Source: an uncultured bacterium
Lineage (GTDB): Bacteria; Bacteroidota; Bacteroidia; Bacteroidales; Bacteroidaceae
Assembly: GCA_945829425.1 (NCBI GenBank)
Contig: CALZUQ010000019.1
Span: 1-47,200, forward strand
Length of the DNA stretch: 47,200 nt
Reading direction: 5' to 3'
Shown here: one piece after another, positions 15,165 to 24,022 of the stretch
Layout of the letters: each line of letters begins with the position of its first letter
Position numbering within the stretch: the first letter of the stretch is position 1
Notes under the pieces: generated by a model
Told to the model about the DNA's origin: nothing
Database searches by the model: none
What the model saw: only the letters and a program-made list of their open reading frames with translations
Program-made: the position numbers and the translations under genes

Positions 15165-17942
15165 TTATGGAACCAACCTTATTATCGTCCTCATCATTTC
15201 CGTCCTGTCTTTCTCCTCTTTTATGCACTCTATGGGAAATCCGAGAGCCACGATGTTCTTACCCCCGTTTTTCACTATGAGTCCTGCCGTCTCCCCCGTA
15301 TGGTATGTCGCGAAGCGTATAGCCTCTTTTTCTTCCGTTGCGGGTATGAGGATATCTGACGCTACTGATGCGTAATGCTCTCCGTTGATATGTCTGTAAA
15401 CGGGAAAGGCCTTTCCGTTGGCATATACCATGTCGCTGACATGGTTGTATCTCGTCACTATGCTGTCGGCAATCACTCCACAGTGTCTTATCCCCATCTT
15501 CTCCGCCATCCATTCCTCGTCCTCTTTGCATAGCATGTCCGAAGTGATGTACGACCCGCTGACGATGAGTGTTCCGTCGCCTTTGAGATAGTCTTCAATA
15601 GTCTGGCGTATTGCGGGAGTGAACGTCTTGCCCCTCAACAGCGAGTACCCGTCGTCTTTCTCGTTGCCGAAGACAATGTCGAGAATGCCGTAGTGCGACA
15701 GATCTTTAATGTCGTCGCAGCATTCGGAAGAGACGCTCACGACATTATACCCTCCTGCCGTGGCCAATGCCTTGGCGTGAGGATAGGCATAGTTGAAGTC
15801 ATTTCCCGCCACGAACTGCCCCAGGAGGCTCTCGTCGCTATATCCCAGTCCAGGGTATCTTCCAGCATGTTTCTTGTTGAAGTCTTCCTGAAAGCCCACC
15901 CATGCCGGTGTCTTGCCGTATGACACTCCGATGTCTTTCCTCAGGTCGAAGCCGCAGGTGCTGTCTGTCTCCACGACGTATGGTGCAGCCAGGCGGTGGA
16001 AGGCGTTGACGATGAGTGCCGTGCCTTGTGCTTTAGGGTCATAGTATGCTGTCAGCTCTTCTGTCGGGAAGCTTTCCCCTCCGGAGTTTACCGCCGTGAT
16101 GCGGAAGCGGTAAAAGGTGTTCTCATTCATGGCGAAGGTATATTCGTTTCCTTTTACGTTTGTTCCGTTGTCATAGTCTCCGTCTCCAGTACACATATAT
16201 ATATTATATGACGTAGGGACAGCCGATGGCTCCATGTCGTCGTTTTGTGGAAGCCATGATAGTGTAAGAATATTTTTCCGTAGCCTTCCCGCAGAGAATT
16301 GTCTTGGTGTCAGGGGCTGCACCACGGCTTTCTTTCCGTAACGTTTTGTGAGATGACGTAAGATAGTCTTGTAAACGGAGCGTGAGAGCAAAAACTTGAA
16401 GTACGGGTCGTGTCCTAAGCGCATGTCGGGGAAACTCTCATGTGACAGCATCTCCAGCAATACGGACTCCTGTGCCGGCAGCCGTGACTCGCTGTAGTTA
16501 CGGTCCCACACCTCACGTGTCGTCCATTGAGGAACCTTATTGGAGAGATCTTCCTGAAGGTTGTGGAGGAGGTTGCATGCCAGGTCGAAGCTTTTTATGC
16601 GTGTCGTCCCTTCCGCCGTCTTCCGGTTGTTGAAGTCGGTAGTGCATATTGTCAGAGCTCCATATACAGACGAGAAATCTTCATGATATCCGGCATCGCT
16701 GTGCAGCCCTATAGTCATGTCGAAAGGCACATGTCCCGTCCTCACCTTTCCCCTCATGACGTTTATCTCCTGGAAGGGTCGTCCCAGGATGCTGTCAGAG
16801 ATATGGCGTGCCATGAGCGTTATGGTGTCATCCGTGAGGCTGTCCCTGTTGTCTCGCTTTATGCTGTCAGCCCAGTTCCGTGCTATCGCCTCGGCGTATG
16901 TCAGCGAGTCGAGATATGCGGCAAGAGTCTCGTTGCAGCAGGTGTTCGCAGGGTTTGTCCTGCTGCCATACGACAGCCAGTTAGACATCAGCGAACGTGC
17001 ATTGATGTCCTCACCATAGTCGTCCTTGCCGTCCTTGCAGTAAACGGCGGAGACAGGTGCTCCGGCATATTGCGCCCAGTATCGTGAGCCTTCCATGGCT
17101 CTTGGCAGTCCGCTGGTCCTTCCTGCTCGTTCATGGTCTCCCATTCCTCCTCCGAAGCGCACCGCGTCAGTCGTTATGTATCCTTTCCTGTCGCTTTTGT
17201 TTGTCAGTACGACATAGTTTTCGTTTGTGTTGCCGCTTTGGAAGAAGAACGTCCCCAGATAAACCCATGTGCCGGAGCCCATCTGCTGGTTTACGAGGAA
17301 CCGTGTGCGTTCTCCGCAGTGTACGACGGTATATTCCGCCTTATCCACCGAGCCTTCGACAGTTTGGTAAGCAACGTACACCGCATAGTGTCCTGTCTTG
17401 TGTATTGCCGGGCGGTAGTATGCTTTCGTCTCCTTTTCTGTCATTGTCGTTGCCACCATGCGCGACGTGCCTTCGGCAAAGGGCCGTTCGAAATCTTTGT
17501 ATCTGCCGTGGCGTATGGCGAACCCGTTTGTCTTGGCTGTCTTCCATGGCTCCTCCCCTTCCTCTTCGTGATATCCGGAGTCTGTCTCGTCGTTGTCGAC
17601 GATGACTTCCTCTGCCTGCCAGTCACGTTCTCTCGGCGTAAAGACGTAAGCCCCGGCATTTTCGAGCATGGGGATGAGGTATGGCACGGTGAATGTCTGT
17701 GTGAAGACGTCCTCCGAGGTACAGTACAGCTGTGGGCGTTGCCATTTCCATACGTCTTTCTTGTTGTCGTAATACCTTCCGTGGCTTGCCCATAGGCTTA
17801 TGTGCTTGCCTTGCAAGCCGTTCTTCACGTCTGTCGGGCGTGAGATGTTCTCGACCCATGGCCTCTCCTGGCTCAGCACGTCAGAAACGGAGGTCGTGAA
17901 GAGCATTGTCAGGAGTGTCAACAGCTTGAATATTTTTGCCAT
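15165..17942 (-). CDS. Large exported amidase-like / golvesin-like / FN3 protein
   Basis: The protein has 925 residues from the ATG at 17942; a longer frame to 17987 would put MTRASSCRATQPRKK before the signal peptide MAKIFKLLTLLTMLFTTSVSDVLSQ, so I prefer the internal start. Family resemblance suggests this order. A zinc-amidase-like beginning (KHISLWASHGRYYDNK, about 46-61) is followed by an inserted golvesin-like beta domain (about 145-290, ending GYITTDAVRFGGG). The amidase continues with DMTIGLHSDAGY (about 410-420) and LLEMLSHESFPDMRL. A fibronectin type III domain (about 560-655) and a C-terminal Rossmann-like region follow. Similar Bacteroidetes proteins are often labelled xanthan lyase or N-acetylmuramoyl-L-alanine amidase; a peptidoglycan substrate is plausible but not shown. 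It is probably periplasmic or cell-surface. Confidence 0.85.
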   Translation of the reverse strand: MAKIFKLLTLLTMLFTTSVSDVLSQERPWVENISRPTDVKNGLQGKHISLWASHGRYYDNKKDVWKWQRPQLYCTSEDVFTQTFTVPYLIPMLENAGAYVFTPRERDWQAEEVIVDNDETDSGYHEEEGEEPWKTAKTNGFAIRHGRYKDFERPFAEGTSRMVATTMTEKETKAYYRPAIHKTGHYAVYVAYQTVEGSVDKAEYTVVHCGERTRFLVNQQMGSGTWVYLGTFFFQSGNTNENYVVLTNKSDRKGYITTDAVRFGGGMGDHERAGRTSGLPRAMEGSRYWAQYAGAPVSAVYCKDGKDDYGEDINARSLMSNWLSYGSRTNPANTCCNETLAAYLDSLTYAEAIARNWADSIKRDNRDSLTDDTITLMARHISDSILGRPFQEINVMRGKVRTGHVPFDMTIGLHSDAGYHEDFSSVYGALTICTTDFNNRKTAEGTTRIKSFDLACNLLHNLQEDLSNKVPQWTTREVWDRNYSESRLPAQESVLLEMLSHESFPDMRLGHDPYFKFLLSRSVYKTILRHLTKRYGKKAVVQPLTPRQFSAGRLRKNILTLSWLPQNDDMEPSAVPTSYNIYMCTGDGDYDNGTNVKGNEYTFAMNENTFYRFRITAVNSGGESFPTEELTAYYDPKAQGTALIVNAFHRLAAPYVVETDSTCGFDLRKDIGVSYGKTPAWVGFQEDFNKKHAGRYPGLGYSDESLLGQFVAGNDFNYAYPHAKALATAGGYNVVSVSSECCDDIKDLSHYGILDIVFGNEKDDGYSLLRGKTFTPAIRQTIEDYLKGDGTLIVSGSYITSDMLCKEDEEWMAEKMGIRHCGVIADSIVTRYNHVSDMVYANGKAFPVYRHINGEHYASVASDILIPATEEKEAIRFATYHTGETAGLIVKNGGKNIVALGFPIECIKEEKDRTEMMRTIIRLVP

Positions 17943-18050
17943 CTTTTTCCGTGGTTGCGTTGCTCTGCAGCTTGACGCTCTTGTCAAGTTGATGATATGA
18001 GTTTCTGTTTGAAATGATATTGTTGATGTTCGTTTATTATAAAAGAGAAT

Positions 18051-18095
18051 CCATAGACTCCACTTCCATAGACTCCACTTCCATAGGCCCCACCT
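18051..18095. repeat. 15-bp tandem repeat, three units
   Basis: CCATAGACTCCACTT occurs twice without change, and a third diverged unit (CCATAGGCCCCACCTT) follows. It lies between the start of the amidase-like gene and the end of the acyltransferase gene. Confidence 0.85.
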
Positions 18096-18129
18096 TTTGT
18101 TTTACGTGTGAGCTTTGTGGGCACGGCTG

Positions 18130-18675
18130 TCATATAAGGAATTTTTCGGGATGTTTACCTTTGAAGTCCTTAAAGTAATCCTTTATCTCACGAATGTCTT
18201 TGTCGTAATCTCCAGTTGGATAGAAGGTCTTTGTACATGAAATCTCTTTCTTGGCATAGTCGAGGCCGTAGAGCAGTATGGGCAGTCCCGCCTTCAGCGC
18301 AATGAAGTAAAAGCCTTTCTTCCATTCGCTCGTTGCACTTCTCGTGCCCTCCGGCGTTATTGTCAGTCGGAAGGTGTCGCTCTTCACCGCCGTATTGCTG
18401 AGGTTGTCGGTCAGGGAGGTTTTCTTGTCCCTGTAGACCGGTATGCCGCCCATGAGGCGGAAGAGTGGTCCTAAGGGCCAGAAGAACCATTCCTTCTTCA
18501 TCATGAAGTTTATGCTCAGCCCTTCAGCGTGCTGATATAGCTGCCCTATGACGAAATCCCAGTTCGAGGTATGCGGAGCGAGGCAAATGATATATTTTTT
18601 CGGGTGTTCCTGGGTGATGTTCTTTTTCCATCCCATAAGTGTATAGAGCACCCATTCAAAGAATTTTCTTGTCAT
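18130..18675 (-). CDS. Lysophospholipid acyltransferase family protein (PlsC-like)
   Basis: The protein has 181 residues from ATG at 18675; an upstream in-frame start at 18708 would add MNPRLKTNRKK. The acyltransferase H(X)4D motif is HTSNWDF, and the glycerophosphate-binding block is ITPEGTRS. GGIPVYRDKK lies between them, in the right order for PlsC. It is short for a true 1-acyl-glycerol-3-phosphate acyltransferase and lacks obvious membrane helices beyond the amphipathic N-terminus, so it may act on another lyso-lipid. A TAATTTTG box at 18706-18713 on this strand probably drives it, divergent from the pfp promoter. Confidence 0.88.
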   Translation of the reverse strand: MTRKFFEWVLYTLMGWKKNITQEHPKKYIICLAPHTSNWDFVIGQLYQHAEGLSINFMMKKEWFFWPLGPLFRLMGGIPVYRDKKTSLTDNLSNTAVKSDTFRLTITPEGTRSATSEWKKGFYFIALKAGLPILLYGLDYAKKEISCTKTFYPTGDYDKDIREIKDYFKDFKGKHPEKFLI

Positions 18676-18808
18676 TTTTTTTCTGTTGGTTTTCAAACGT
18701 GGGTTCAAAATTAAATAAAAATACTATTCTGACCTAATTTAAATCTAAAAAAGTTCTTAAATATATTTTTTTTTGTGCGAATGTTATAATATAAAGTATT
18801 TTTTTTAC

Positions 18809-18816
18809 TAACTTTG
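18809..18816 (+). promoter_or_regulatory. -7 box of the pfp promoter
   Basis: TAACTTTG fits TAnnTTTG. A TTTG at 18772-18775 is too far upstream for the usual spacing, so the -33 element is weak or absent. Transcription would start near 18823 and give a leader of about 145 bases. Confidence 0.5.
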
Positions 18817-18822
18817 CGGTGA

Positions 18823-18968
18823 GTTTATTAAAAAGTCGCCTTACTGGTGCATGGGGTGCAGACGCCGCAGGCATTTCAGGAGGCATGGTAAACAAAAACA
18901 ATTATTTATCCGGTGTGGCATTTTCTTCACCACACCTAACCGACAACACTATAAATAAAAACTATCAA
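18823..18968 (+). promoter_or_regulatory. Long structured 5' leader of pfp
   Basis: This stretch between the promoter box and the ATG at 18969 is not needed for coding, although it stays open from a GTG at 18819. It holds a GGTGCATGGGGTGCAGACG segment with several GC-rich pairing options, and a clear GGTGTGG/CCACACC hairpin at about 18912-18937, 30 bases before the start codon. I recognise no known riboswitch class in it. Confidence 0.35.
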
Positions 18969-20612
18969 ATGGAAAAAAGTGCATTACAGATTGCCCGTGC
19001 GGCTTATCAGCCAAAGCTTCCGGTAGCTTTGCGCGGAGCGTTACAGGTTGTAGAAGGTGAGCCAACACAGTCAGTAGCCGACCAGGATGAGGTTCAGACA
19101 CTCTTCCCGAATACCTACGGCATGCCATATCTTCGTTTTGAGCCGGTGGACGGCGAGTCAGCCTCGGTACGTCTCAATGTCGGCGTAATCCTTTCCGGCG
19201 GTCAGGCTCCTGGTGGCCACAACGTTATCTCTGGCCTCTTCGACGGTATCAAGAAGCTTCACAAGGACAACAAGCTCTATGGCTTCATCCTCGGCCCCAG
19301 CGGTCTTGTTGAGCACAACTATATAGAGCTGACGGCAGATATCGTTGACGAGTACCGTAACACCGGTGGTTTTGACATCATAGGCTCCGGACGTACCAAG
19401 CTTGAGAAGAAGGAGCAGTTTGACAAAGGCCTTGAGATCCTCCAGGCTCTCGACATCAAGGCTCTTGTCATCATTGGTGGCGACGACTCCAACACCAACG
19501 CCTGTGTCCTCGCAGAATATTATAAGTCTATCAATGCCGGAGTGCAGGTTATAGGCTGTCCAAAGACCATCGACGGCGACCTGAAGAACAGCGAGATAGA
19601 GACATCTTTCGGCTTCGATACCGCAACAAAGGTGTATTCCGAGGTCATCGGCAACATCATGCGCGACTGTAACTCAGCAAAGAAATACTGGCACTTCATA
19701 AAACTCATGGGCCGCTCGGCTTCCCACGTCACTCTGGAGTGTGCTTTGCAGACACGTCCGAACATCACGCTTATCGGTGAGGAGGTAGAGGCAAAGAACC
19801 AAACCCTCGACGATATCGTGACATACATCGCAGAGGTTGTCACAGACCGTGCAAACCTCGGCATGAACTATGGCGTTGTCCTCGTTCCGGAAGGACTGAT
19901 AGAGTTCATCCCTGCTATCAAGAAGCTTATCTCTGAACTCAACGACATGCTTGCTGCCAATCAGGCAGACTTCGACCTCGTTGCCGACGACCATAAGATT
20001 GACTACGTCCTCGCCCACCTCTCTGACGAGAATGCCGCAATCTTCCGCTCTCTGCCTATCTCCGTTTCCCGTCAGCTCGCTCTGGAACGTGACCCTCACG
20101 GCAACGTCCAGGTGTCGCTCATCGAGACAGAGCAGCTCCTCGCCGAGATGGTTGGCAAGAAGCTTGAGCAGTGGAAGAAGGAAGGCATATACACGGGCAA
20201 ATTCGCTACACAGCACCACTTCTTTGGCTATGAGGGACGTTGTGCCGCTCCGTCAAACTTTGATGCCGACTACTGCTACAGCCTCGGCTTCAACGCTGCC
20301 ATGCTTATCTCCGCAGGCAAGACGGGATATATGTCGAGCGTGAAGAACACATGCCGTCCGGCAGACGAATGGGTAGCAGGAGGTATTCCTATCACCATGA
20401 TGATGAACATGGAGAAACGTAACGGCGAGATGAAGCCTGTCATACGCAAGGCTCTCGTAGAACTCTCCGGCAAGCCATACAAATACTTCGTTTGCCACCG
20501 TACGGAATGGGCACGTAACACCTGTTACGTTTACCCTGGACCAATACAGTACTTCGGTCCTTCAGAGGTCTGCGACCAGCCGACAAAGACACTGCGCCTT
20601 GAAAAAGAGTAA
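18969..20612 (+). CDS. pfp: Pyrophosphate-dependent 6-phosphofructokinase
   Basis: The enzyme phosphorylates fructose 6-phosphate with PPi, reversibly, in glycolysis/gluconeogenesis. I choose the ATG at 18969 (MEKSALQIARAAYQPKLP), giving 547 residues, the length of the long PPi-PFK class. The frame upstream to 18819 is leader. The donor-site motif GGDDSN (residues 170-175) has Asp where ATP enzymes have Gly, which marks PPi use. PKTIDGDL at 198-205 contains the catalytic TID. MGRSASH and the C-terminal substrate loop are also present. It is transcribed from its own promoter and followed by a strong hairpin at 20686-20739. Confidence 0.96.
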   Translation: MEKSALQIARAAYQPKLPVALRGALQVVEGEPTQSVADQDEVQTLFPNTYGMPYLRFEPVDGESASVRLNVGVILSGGQAPGGHNVISGLFDGIKKLHKDNKLYGFILGPSGLVEHNYIELTADIVDEYRNTGGFDIIGSGRTKLEKKEQFDKGLEILQALDIKALVIIGGDDSNTNACVLAEYYKSINAGVQVIGCPKTIDGDLKNSEIETSFGFDTATKVYSEVIGNIMRDCNSAKKYWHFIKLMGRSASHVTLECALQTRPNITLIGEEVEAKNQTLDDIVTYIAEVVTDRANLGMNYGVVLVPEGLIEFIPAIKKLISELNDMLAANQADFDLVADDHKIDYVLAHLSDENAAIFRSLPISVSRQLALERDPHGNVQVSLIETEQLLAEMVGKKLEQWKKEGIYTGKFATQHHFFGYEGRCAAPSNFDADYCYSLGFNAAMLISAGKTGYMSSVKNTCRPADEWVAGGIPITMMMNMEKRNGEMKPVIRKALVELSGKPYKYFVCHRTEWARNTCYVYPGPIQYFGPSEVCDQPTKTLRLEKE

Positions 20613-20685
20613 AGCATGGTTCTGTTGTCACCTTTAGATTATAACAAACCTAAAGGCTGACACCACATGAAGCATGACCCGTCAT

Positions 20686-20739
20686 AAGGCGGTTCCGTTG
20701 CCTGTCACATACGACGCTGCCGGCAATGGAACCGCCTTT
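20686..20739 (+). terminator. Strong hairpin after pfp
   Basis: AAGGCGGTTCCGTTGCC pairs with GGCAATGGAACCGCCTTT along about 17 bp with one mismatch, across a 19-base loop. A smaller stem (CCTTTAG/CTAAAGG) precedes it at about 20630-20657. The right arm ends only 15 bases before the start of the GH25 gene. Confidence 0.6.
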
Positions 20740-20753
20740 CAGAGAACATATAC

Positions 20754-21596
20754 GTGACGTCATTCCCATACCCCAACCTTATCTCAATATTGAACACCAA
20801 AGCCAGAAAACATATAAAACCGCATAGTGTCCTCAGACATCATTTCAACTGGAAATGGTGGTTGGGTGCCGTGCTTATTCTCTCTGTGTATGTTTGGGCG
20901 TTCTGGGCGTTCTTCGTCTCGCCGACGGCATTCCGCTGGCAAGCCCTCTATGGCGACAGGAAATACCCCGACGGTTATGAGATACAGGGAATAGACATCT
21001 CACACTATCAGGGAGAAATAGAATGGAACATGGTGAAGAACGCAACGATAAACCATTGCCCCATACGTTTCGTACTGATAAAGGCTACGGAAGGGGCGAG
21101 CATCGTCGACGAGAATTTCAGGGAAAACTTCTACCAGGCTCGCGAACACGGATTCATAAGAGGGGCATACCATTTCTGGAGCCGACGCTCGCCGGCAGAG
21201 TCGCAGGCACGGTTCTTCCTACAGAACGTTGCACTCGACGAGGGCGACCTGCCTCCCATACTCGACGTCGAGCATAAGGCAAAGACGCAGAGCGTAGAGG
21301 ATTTCCAGCATGAGATACTCACATGGCTCGACATCATGGAGAAGACATACGGCGTAAAGCCTATAATATATACCTACCTCAATTTTAAGGAGAAATATCT
21401 CTCCGACGAGCGTTTCAGGGATTACCCCTTCTGGATAGCCCACTACTATGTCGAAGAGATGAAATATACGGGAGAATGGAAATTCTGGCAGCATACCGAT
21501 GCCGGACGACTCCCCGGGATCGAGGGAGAGGTGGATTTTAATGTTTACAACGGGTCGTTCTACGACCTTCAGAAACTCTGTTTACAGGATGATTGA
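20754..21596 (+). CDS. GH25 family lysozyme, membrane-anchored
   Basis: The 280-residue protein starts at GTG 20754, the best available start. A basic N-terminus precedes one membrane segment (about residues 35-55, WWLGAVLILSVYVWAFWAFF), so the catalytic domain faces the periplasm. The GH25 domain fills the rest: GIDISHYQGEIEW carries the first catalytic Asp, LIKATEGAS follows, and PPILDVEHK carries the Asp-x-Glu pair. WQHTDAGRLPGIEGEVDFNVYNG is the characteristic end. It should cut the glycan strand of peptidoglycan. Its last 8 bases overlap mtaB, so the two are translationally coupled. Confidence 0.93.
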   Translation: MTSFPYPNLISILNTKARKHIKPHSVLRHHFNWKWWLGAVLILSVYVWAFWAFFVSPTAFRWQALYGDRKYPDGYEIQGIDISHYQGEIEWNMVKNATINHCPIRFVLIKATEGASIVDENFRENFYQAREHGFIRGAYHFWSRRSPAESQARFFLQNVALDEGDLPPILDVEHKAKTQSVEDFQHEILTWLDIMEKTYGVKPIIYTYLNFKEKYLSDERFRDYPFWIAHYYVEEMKYTGEWKFWQHTDAGRLPGIEGEVDFNVYNGSFYDLQKLCLQDD

Positions 21597-22917
21597 TTAC
21601 TCACTTTTTCATAACCACAAAGCAGCATACTATACCCTCGGCTGCAAGCTTAATTTCGCTGAGACCTCAACATTTGCCGAGATGCTCAGCGAGATGGGCG
21701 TCACGACAGTAACAGGCGACGAGAAGGCAGACCTGTGTCTTATCAACACCTGCTCTGTGACAGATGTCGCCGACCATAAATGCCGCCAGCAGATCAACAA
21801 GATGGTGAGAAACCATCCTGATGCCTTCGTCGTCGTAACCGGATGTTACGCACAGCTCAGTCCCGAAAGGGTCGCAGAGCTGAAGGGCGTAGACCTTGTC
21901 CTCGGATCTGACGAGAAGGCAAACCTCATACAGTTCCTCTCCGACGCCTGGAGCGGTGTCACGACAGAGAAGATACACCGCATGAAGACAAAAGACATTC
22001 GTTCCTTCTCTCCTTCCTGCTCGCGTGGCAACCGCACACGGTATTTTCTCAAGGTTCAGGACGGCTGCGACTATTACTGCACGTATTGCACCATACCCTA
22101 TGCCCGTGGCAACTCACGAAATGCCGACATACCCTCGCTTGTACGACAGGCACAGGGCGTGGCTGATCAGGGCGGAAAAGAGATCGTGCTTACGGGTGTC
22201 AACATCGGCGACTTCGGAAAGACGACAGGAGAGACGTTCCTGCAGCTTCTGCAGGCTCTCGACAATGTGGAAGACATAGAGAGATACCGCATATCCAGCA
22301 TCGAGCCAAACCTCCTGACGGATGAGATGATTGATTTCTGTGCCGCCTCACGTGCTTTCATGCCGCATTTCCACATACCGTTGCAGTCAGGAAGTGATGA
22401 GGTCCTGAAACTCATGCACAGACGTTATGACACGTCGCTCTTCGCACATAAGGTGCGGCATATCCGGGCGGCAATGCCAGACGCTTTCATCGGTGTCGAT
22501 GTCATGGTGGGATGCCGTGGCGAGACAGAGGGGTGTTTTGAGGAGTGTTATACCTTCCTCAAAGACCTTGACGTACAGCAGCTGCATGTCTTCCCCTATT
22601 CCGAACGTCCGGGGACGGCGGCTCTACACATACCGCATGTCGTGCCGGAGAGAGAGAAGAAGGAACGCTCGCAACGTCTCCTCGCACTTTCCGCCGCAAA
22701 GCTGCAGGCTTTCTACTCCCGTCATATAGGCCGCGAAGCCAAGGTGCTTGTCGAAAGAGCGTCGAAAGGCTTGGCATATCACGGGTTTACGGAGAACTAC
22801 ATACGTGTGGAGTTTCCGCGTTCCATGTCCCATGACGACCACGACAACACCATCATCTCCGTACGCCTCGGCGAATATAACGTAAAACATGACGCACTGA
22901 AGGGAGAGAAGATATGA
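21589..22917 (+). CDS. mtaB: tRNA t6A37 C2-methylthiotransferase MtaB
   Basis: This radical SAM methylthiotransferase converts t6A37 to ms2t6A37 in tRNAs reading ANN codons. I use the ATG at 21589 (442 residues), which overlaps the GH25 stop. The MTTase N-terminal cluster cysteines are Cys19 (YTLGCKLN), Cys56 (INTCSVT) and Cys87 (VTGCYAQ). The radical SAM cluster is CDYYCTYC (Cys161, 165, 168) followed by TIPYARG. The TLGCKLN start and TIPYARG are typical of MtaB rather than MiaB or RimO. The C-terminal TRAM domain is short but present (REAKVLVERASKGLAYHGFTENYIRVEF order). Confidence 0.94.
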   Translation: MIDYSLFHNHKAAYYTLGCKLNFAETSTFAEMLSEMGVTTVTGDEKADLCLINTCSVTDVADHKCRQQINKMVRNHPDAFVVVTGCYAQLSPERVAELKGVDLVLGSDEKANLIQFLSDAWSGVTTEKIHRMKTKDIRSFSPSCSRGNRTRYFLKVQDGCDYYCTYCTIPYARGNSRNADIPSLVRQAQGVADQGGKEIVLTGVNIGDFGKTTGETFLQLLQALDNVEDIERYRISSIEPNLLTDEMIDFCAASRAFMPHFHIPLQSGSDEVLKLMHRRYDTSLFAHKVRHIRAAMPDAFIGVDVMVGCRGETEGCFEECYTFLKDLDVQQLHVFPYSERPGTAALHIPHVVPEREKKERSQRLLALSAAKLQAFYSRHIGREAKVLVERASKGLAYHGFTENYIRVEFPRSMSHDDHDNTIISVRLGEYNVKHDALKGEKI

Positions 22918-23918
22918 AGACATCCATCGTCATACTAAACTGGAACGGCTCAGAGATGATGCGCCGTTTCCTGCCCTCTGTCCTGCGCCATAGCTCCGGC
23001 GCTGAGGTCGTGGTGGCAGACAATGCCTCTTCCGACGACTCACTTGCCATGCTTGCAGCGGAGTTTCCCCGAGTGCGTACCATTGTCCTCGACAAGAACT
23101 ACGGTTTTGCTGAGGGCTACAACCGTGCGATGAAGAATATTGACAGCGAATACACCGTACTGCTCAACAGCGACGTAGAGGTCGAGGAGAGCTGGCTGAC
23201 ACCCATGGAGGAGTATATGGACCGTCATAAAGACGTGGCGGCATGTCAGCCGAAAATACTGTCCTATGCCGAAAATACACAGTTTGAATACTCGGGAGCT
23301 GCGGGAGGCTTCGTAGACTGTTACGGTTACCCTTACTGCCGTGGCAGGCTCTTTGCCACGGTGGAGAAAGACCACGGGCAGTATGACTCTGTCATGGACA
23401 TACACTGGGCGACGGGAGCGTGCATGATGGTGCGGACACGACTGTTCTACAGCTGCGGAGCTTTCGACAGCCGCTTTTTCGCACACAACGAGGAGATAGA
23501 CCTCTGTTGGCGTTTCCGCCTCTTTGGCTACCGCATCACCTGCGTGCCGCAATCCCGAGTGTATCATGTCGGGGGCGGGACCTTGCCTCAGGGCAATCCT
23601 CGCAAGGTGTACCTCAATTTCCGCAACAACTTGCTGATGCTCTATAAGAACCTTCCCGACTCCGACCTCCGGAGGGTCATGGCCATAAGGCTCGTCCTCG
23701 ACTATGTCGCGGTGGTTCAGAGCCTTGTGAAAGGTGACCTGCAGGGTGCCAGAGCTATCTTACGTGCCCGCCATGACTTCCATGCCATGAAGAAGGATTA
23801 CGTGCCGTCGAGGCAGGAAATACAGCGCAGGGCGGCCAACGGCTGTCGGCTCACCTCTCCCTGCTCCGTACTGTTCAGATATTTTATCGTAAGGAAAAGA
23901 TATTTCTCGCAGTTGTAG
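22914..23918 (+). CDS. Glycosyltransferase family 2 protein
   Basis: The 334-residue GT-A-fold protein begins with MKTSIVILNWNGSEMMRRFL. VVVADNASSDDSL and DKNYGFAEGYNRAM follow, then the metal/nucleotide-binding NSDVEVEESWL, in the order seen in WbbL-like rhamnosyltransferases. ATGACMMVR and DLCWRFRLFGYRI are in the acceptor region. It has no membrane helices apart from weak hydrophobic patches, so it is probably a cytoplasmic or membrane-associated enzyme of surface polysaccharide or glycoprotein synthesis. Its ATG overlaps the mtaB TGA by four bases. Donor and acceptor cannot be read from the sequence. Confidence 0.92.
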   Translation: MKTSIVILNWNGSEMMRRFLPSVLRHSSGAEVVVADNASSDDSLAMLAAEFPRVRTIVLDKNYGFAEGYNRAMKNIDSEYTVLLNSDVEVEESWLTPMEEYMDRHKDVAACQPKILSYAENTQFEYSGAAGGFVDCYGYPYCRGRLFATVEKDHGQYDSVMDIHWATGACMMVRTRLFYSCGAFDSRFFAHNEEIDLCWRFRLFGYRITCVPQSRVYHVGGGTLPQGNPRKVYLNFRNNLLMLYKNLPDSDLRRVMAIRLVLDYVAVVQSLVKGDLQGARAILRARHDFHAMKKDYVPSRQEIQRRAANGCRLTSPCSVLFRYFIVRKRYFSQL

Positions 23919-24022
23919 GGATGTCCTATGTGGGAGAATATCCCCTTCCACCAGACTATGCTTCTCCCTCGGGATAATACTTCACACACATTTATTTCCT
24001 GATATCCATCTAAAGAACCATC

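Noticed and set aside
15073..15228. Upstream extension of the small gene before ygiQ
   Set aside because: It overlaps the end of the 15165-17942 gene and gives a low-complexity peptide (MHKRGERQDGNDEDDNK); ATG 15072 is a better start.
18819..18968. N-terminal extension of pfp from GTG
   Set aside because: It starts within a few bases of the promoter box, and the family N-terminus begins at ATG 18969.
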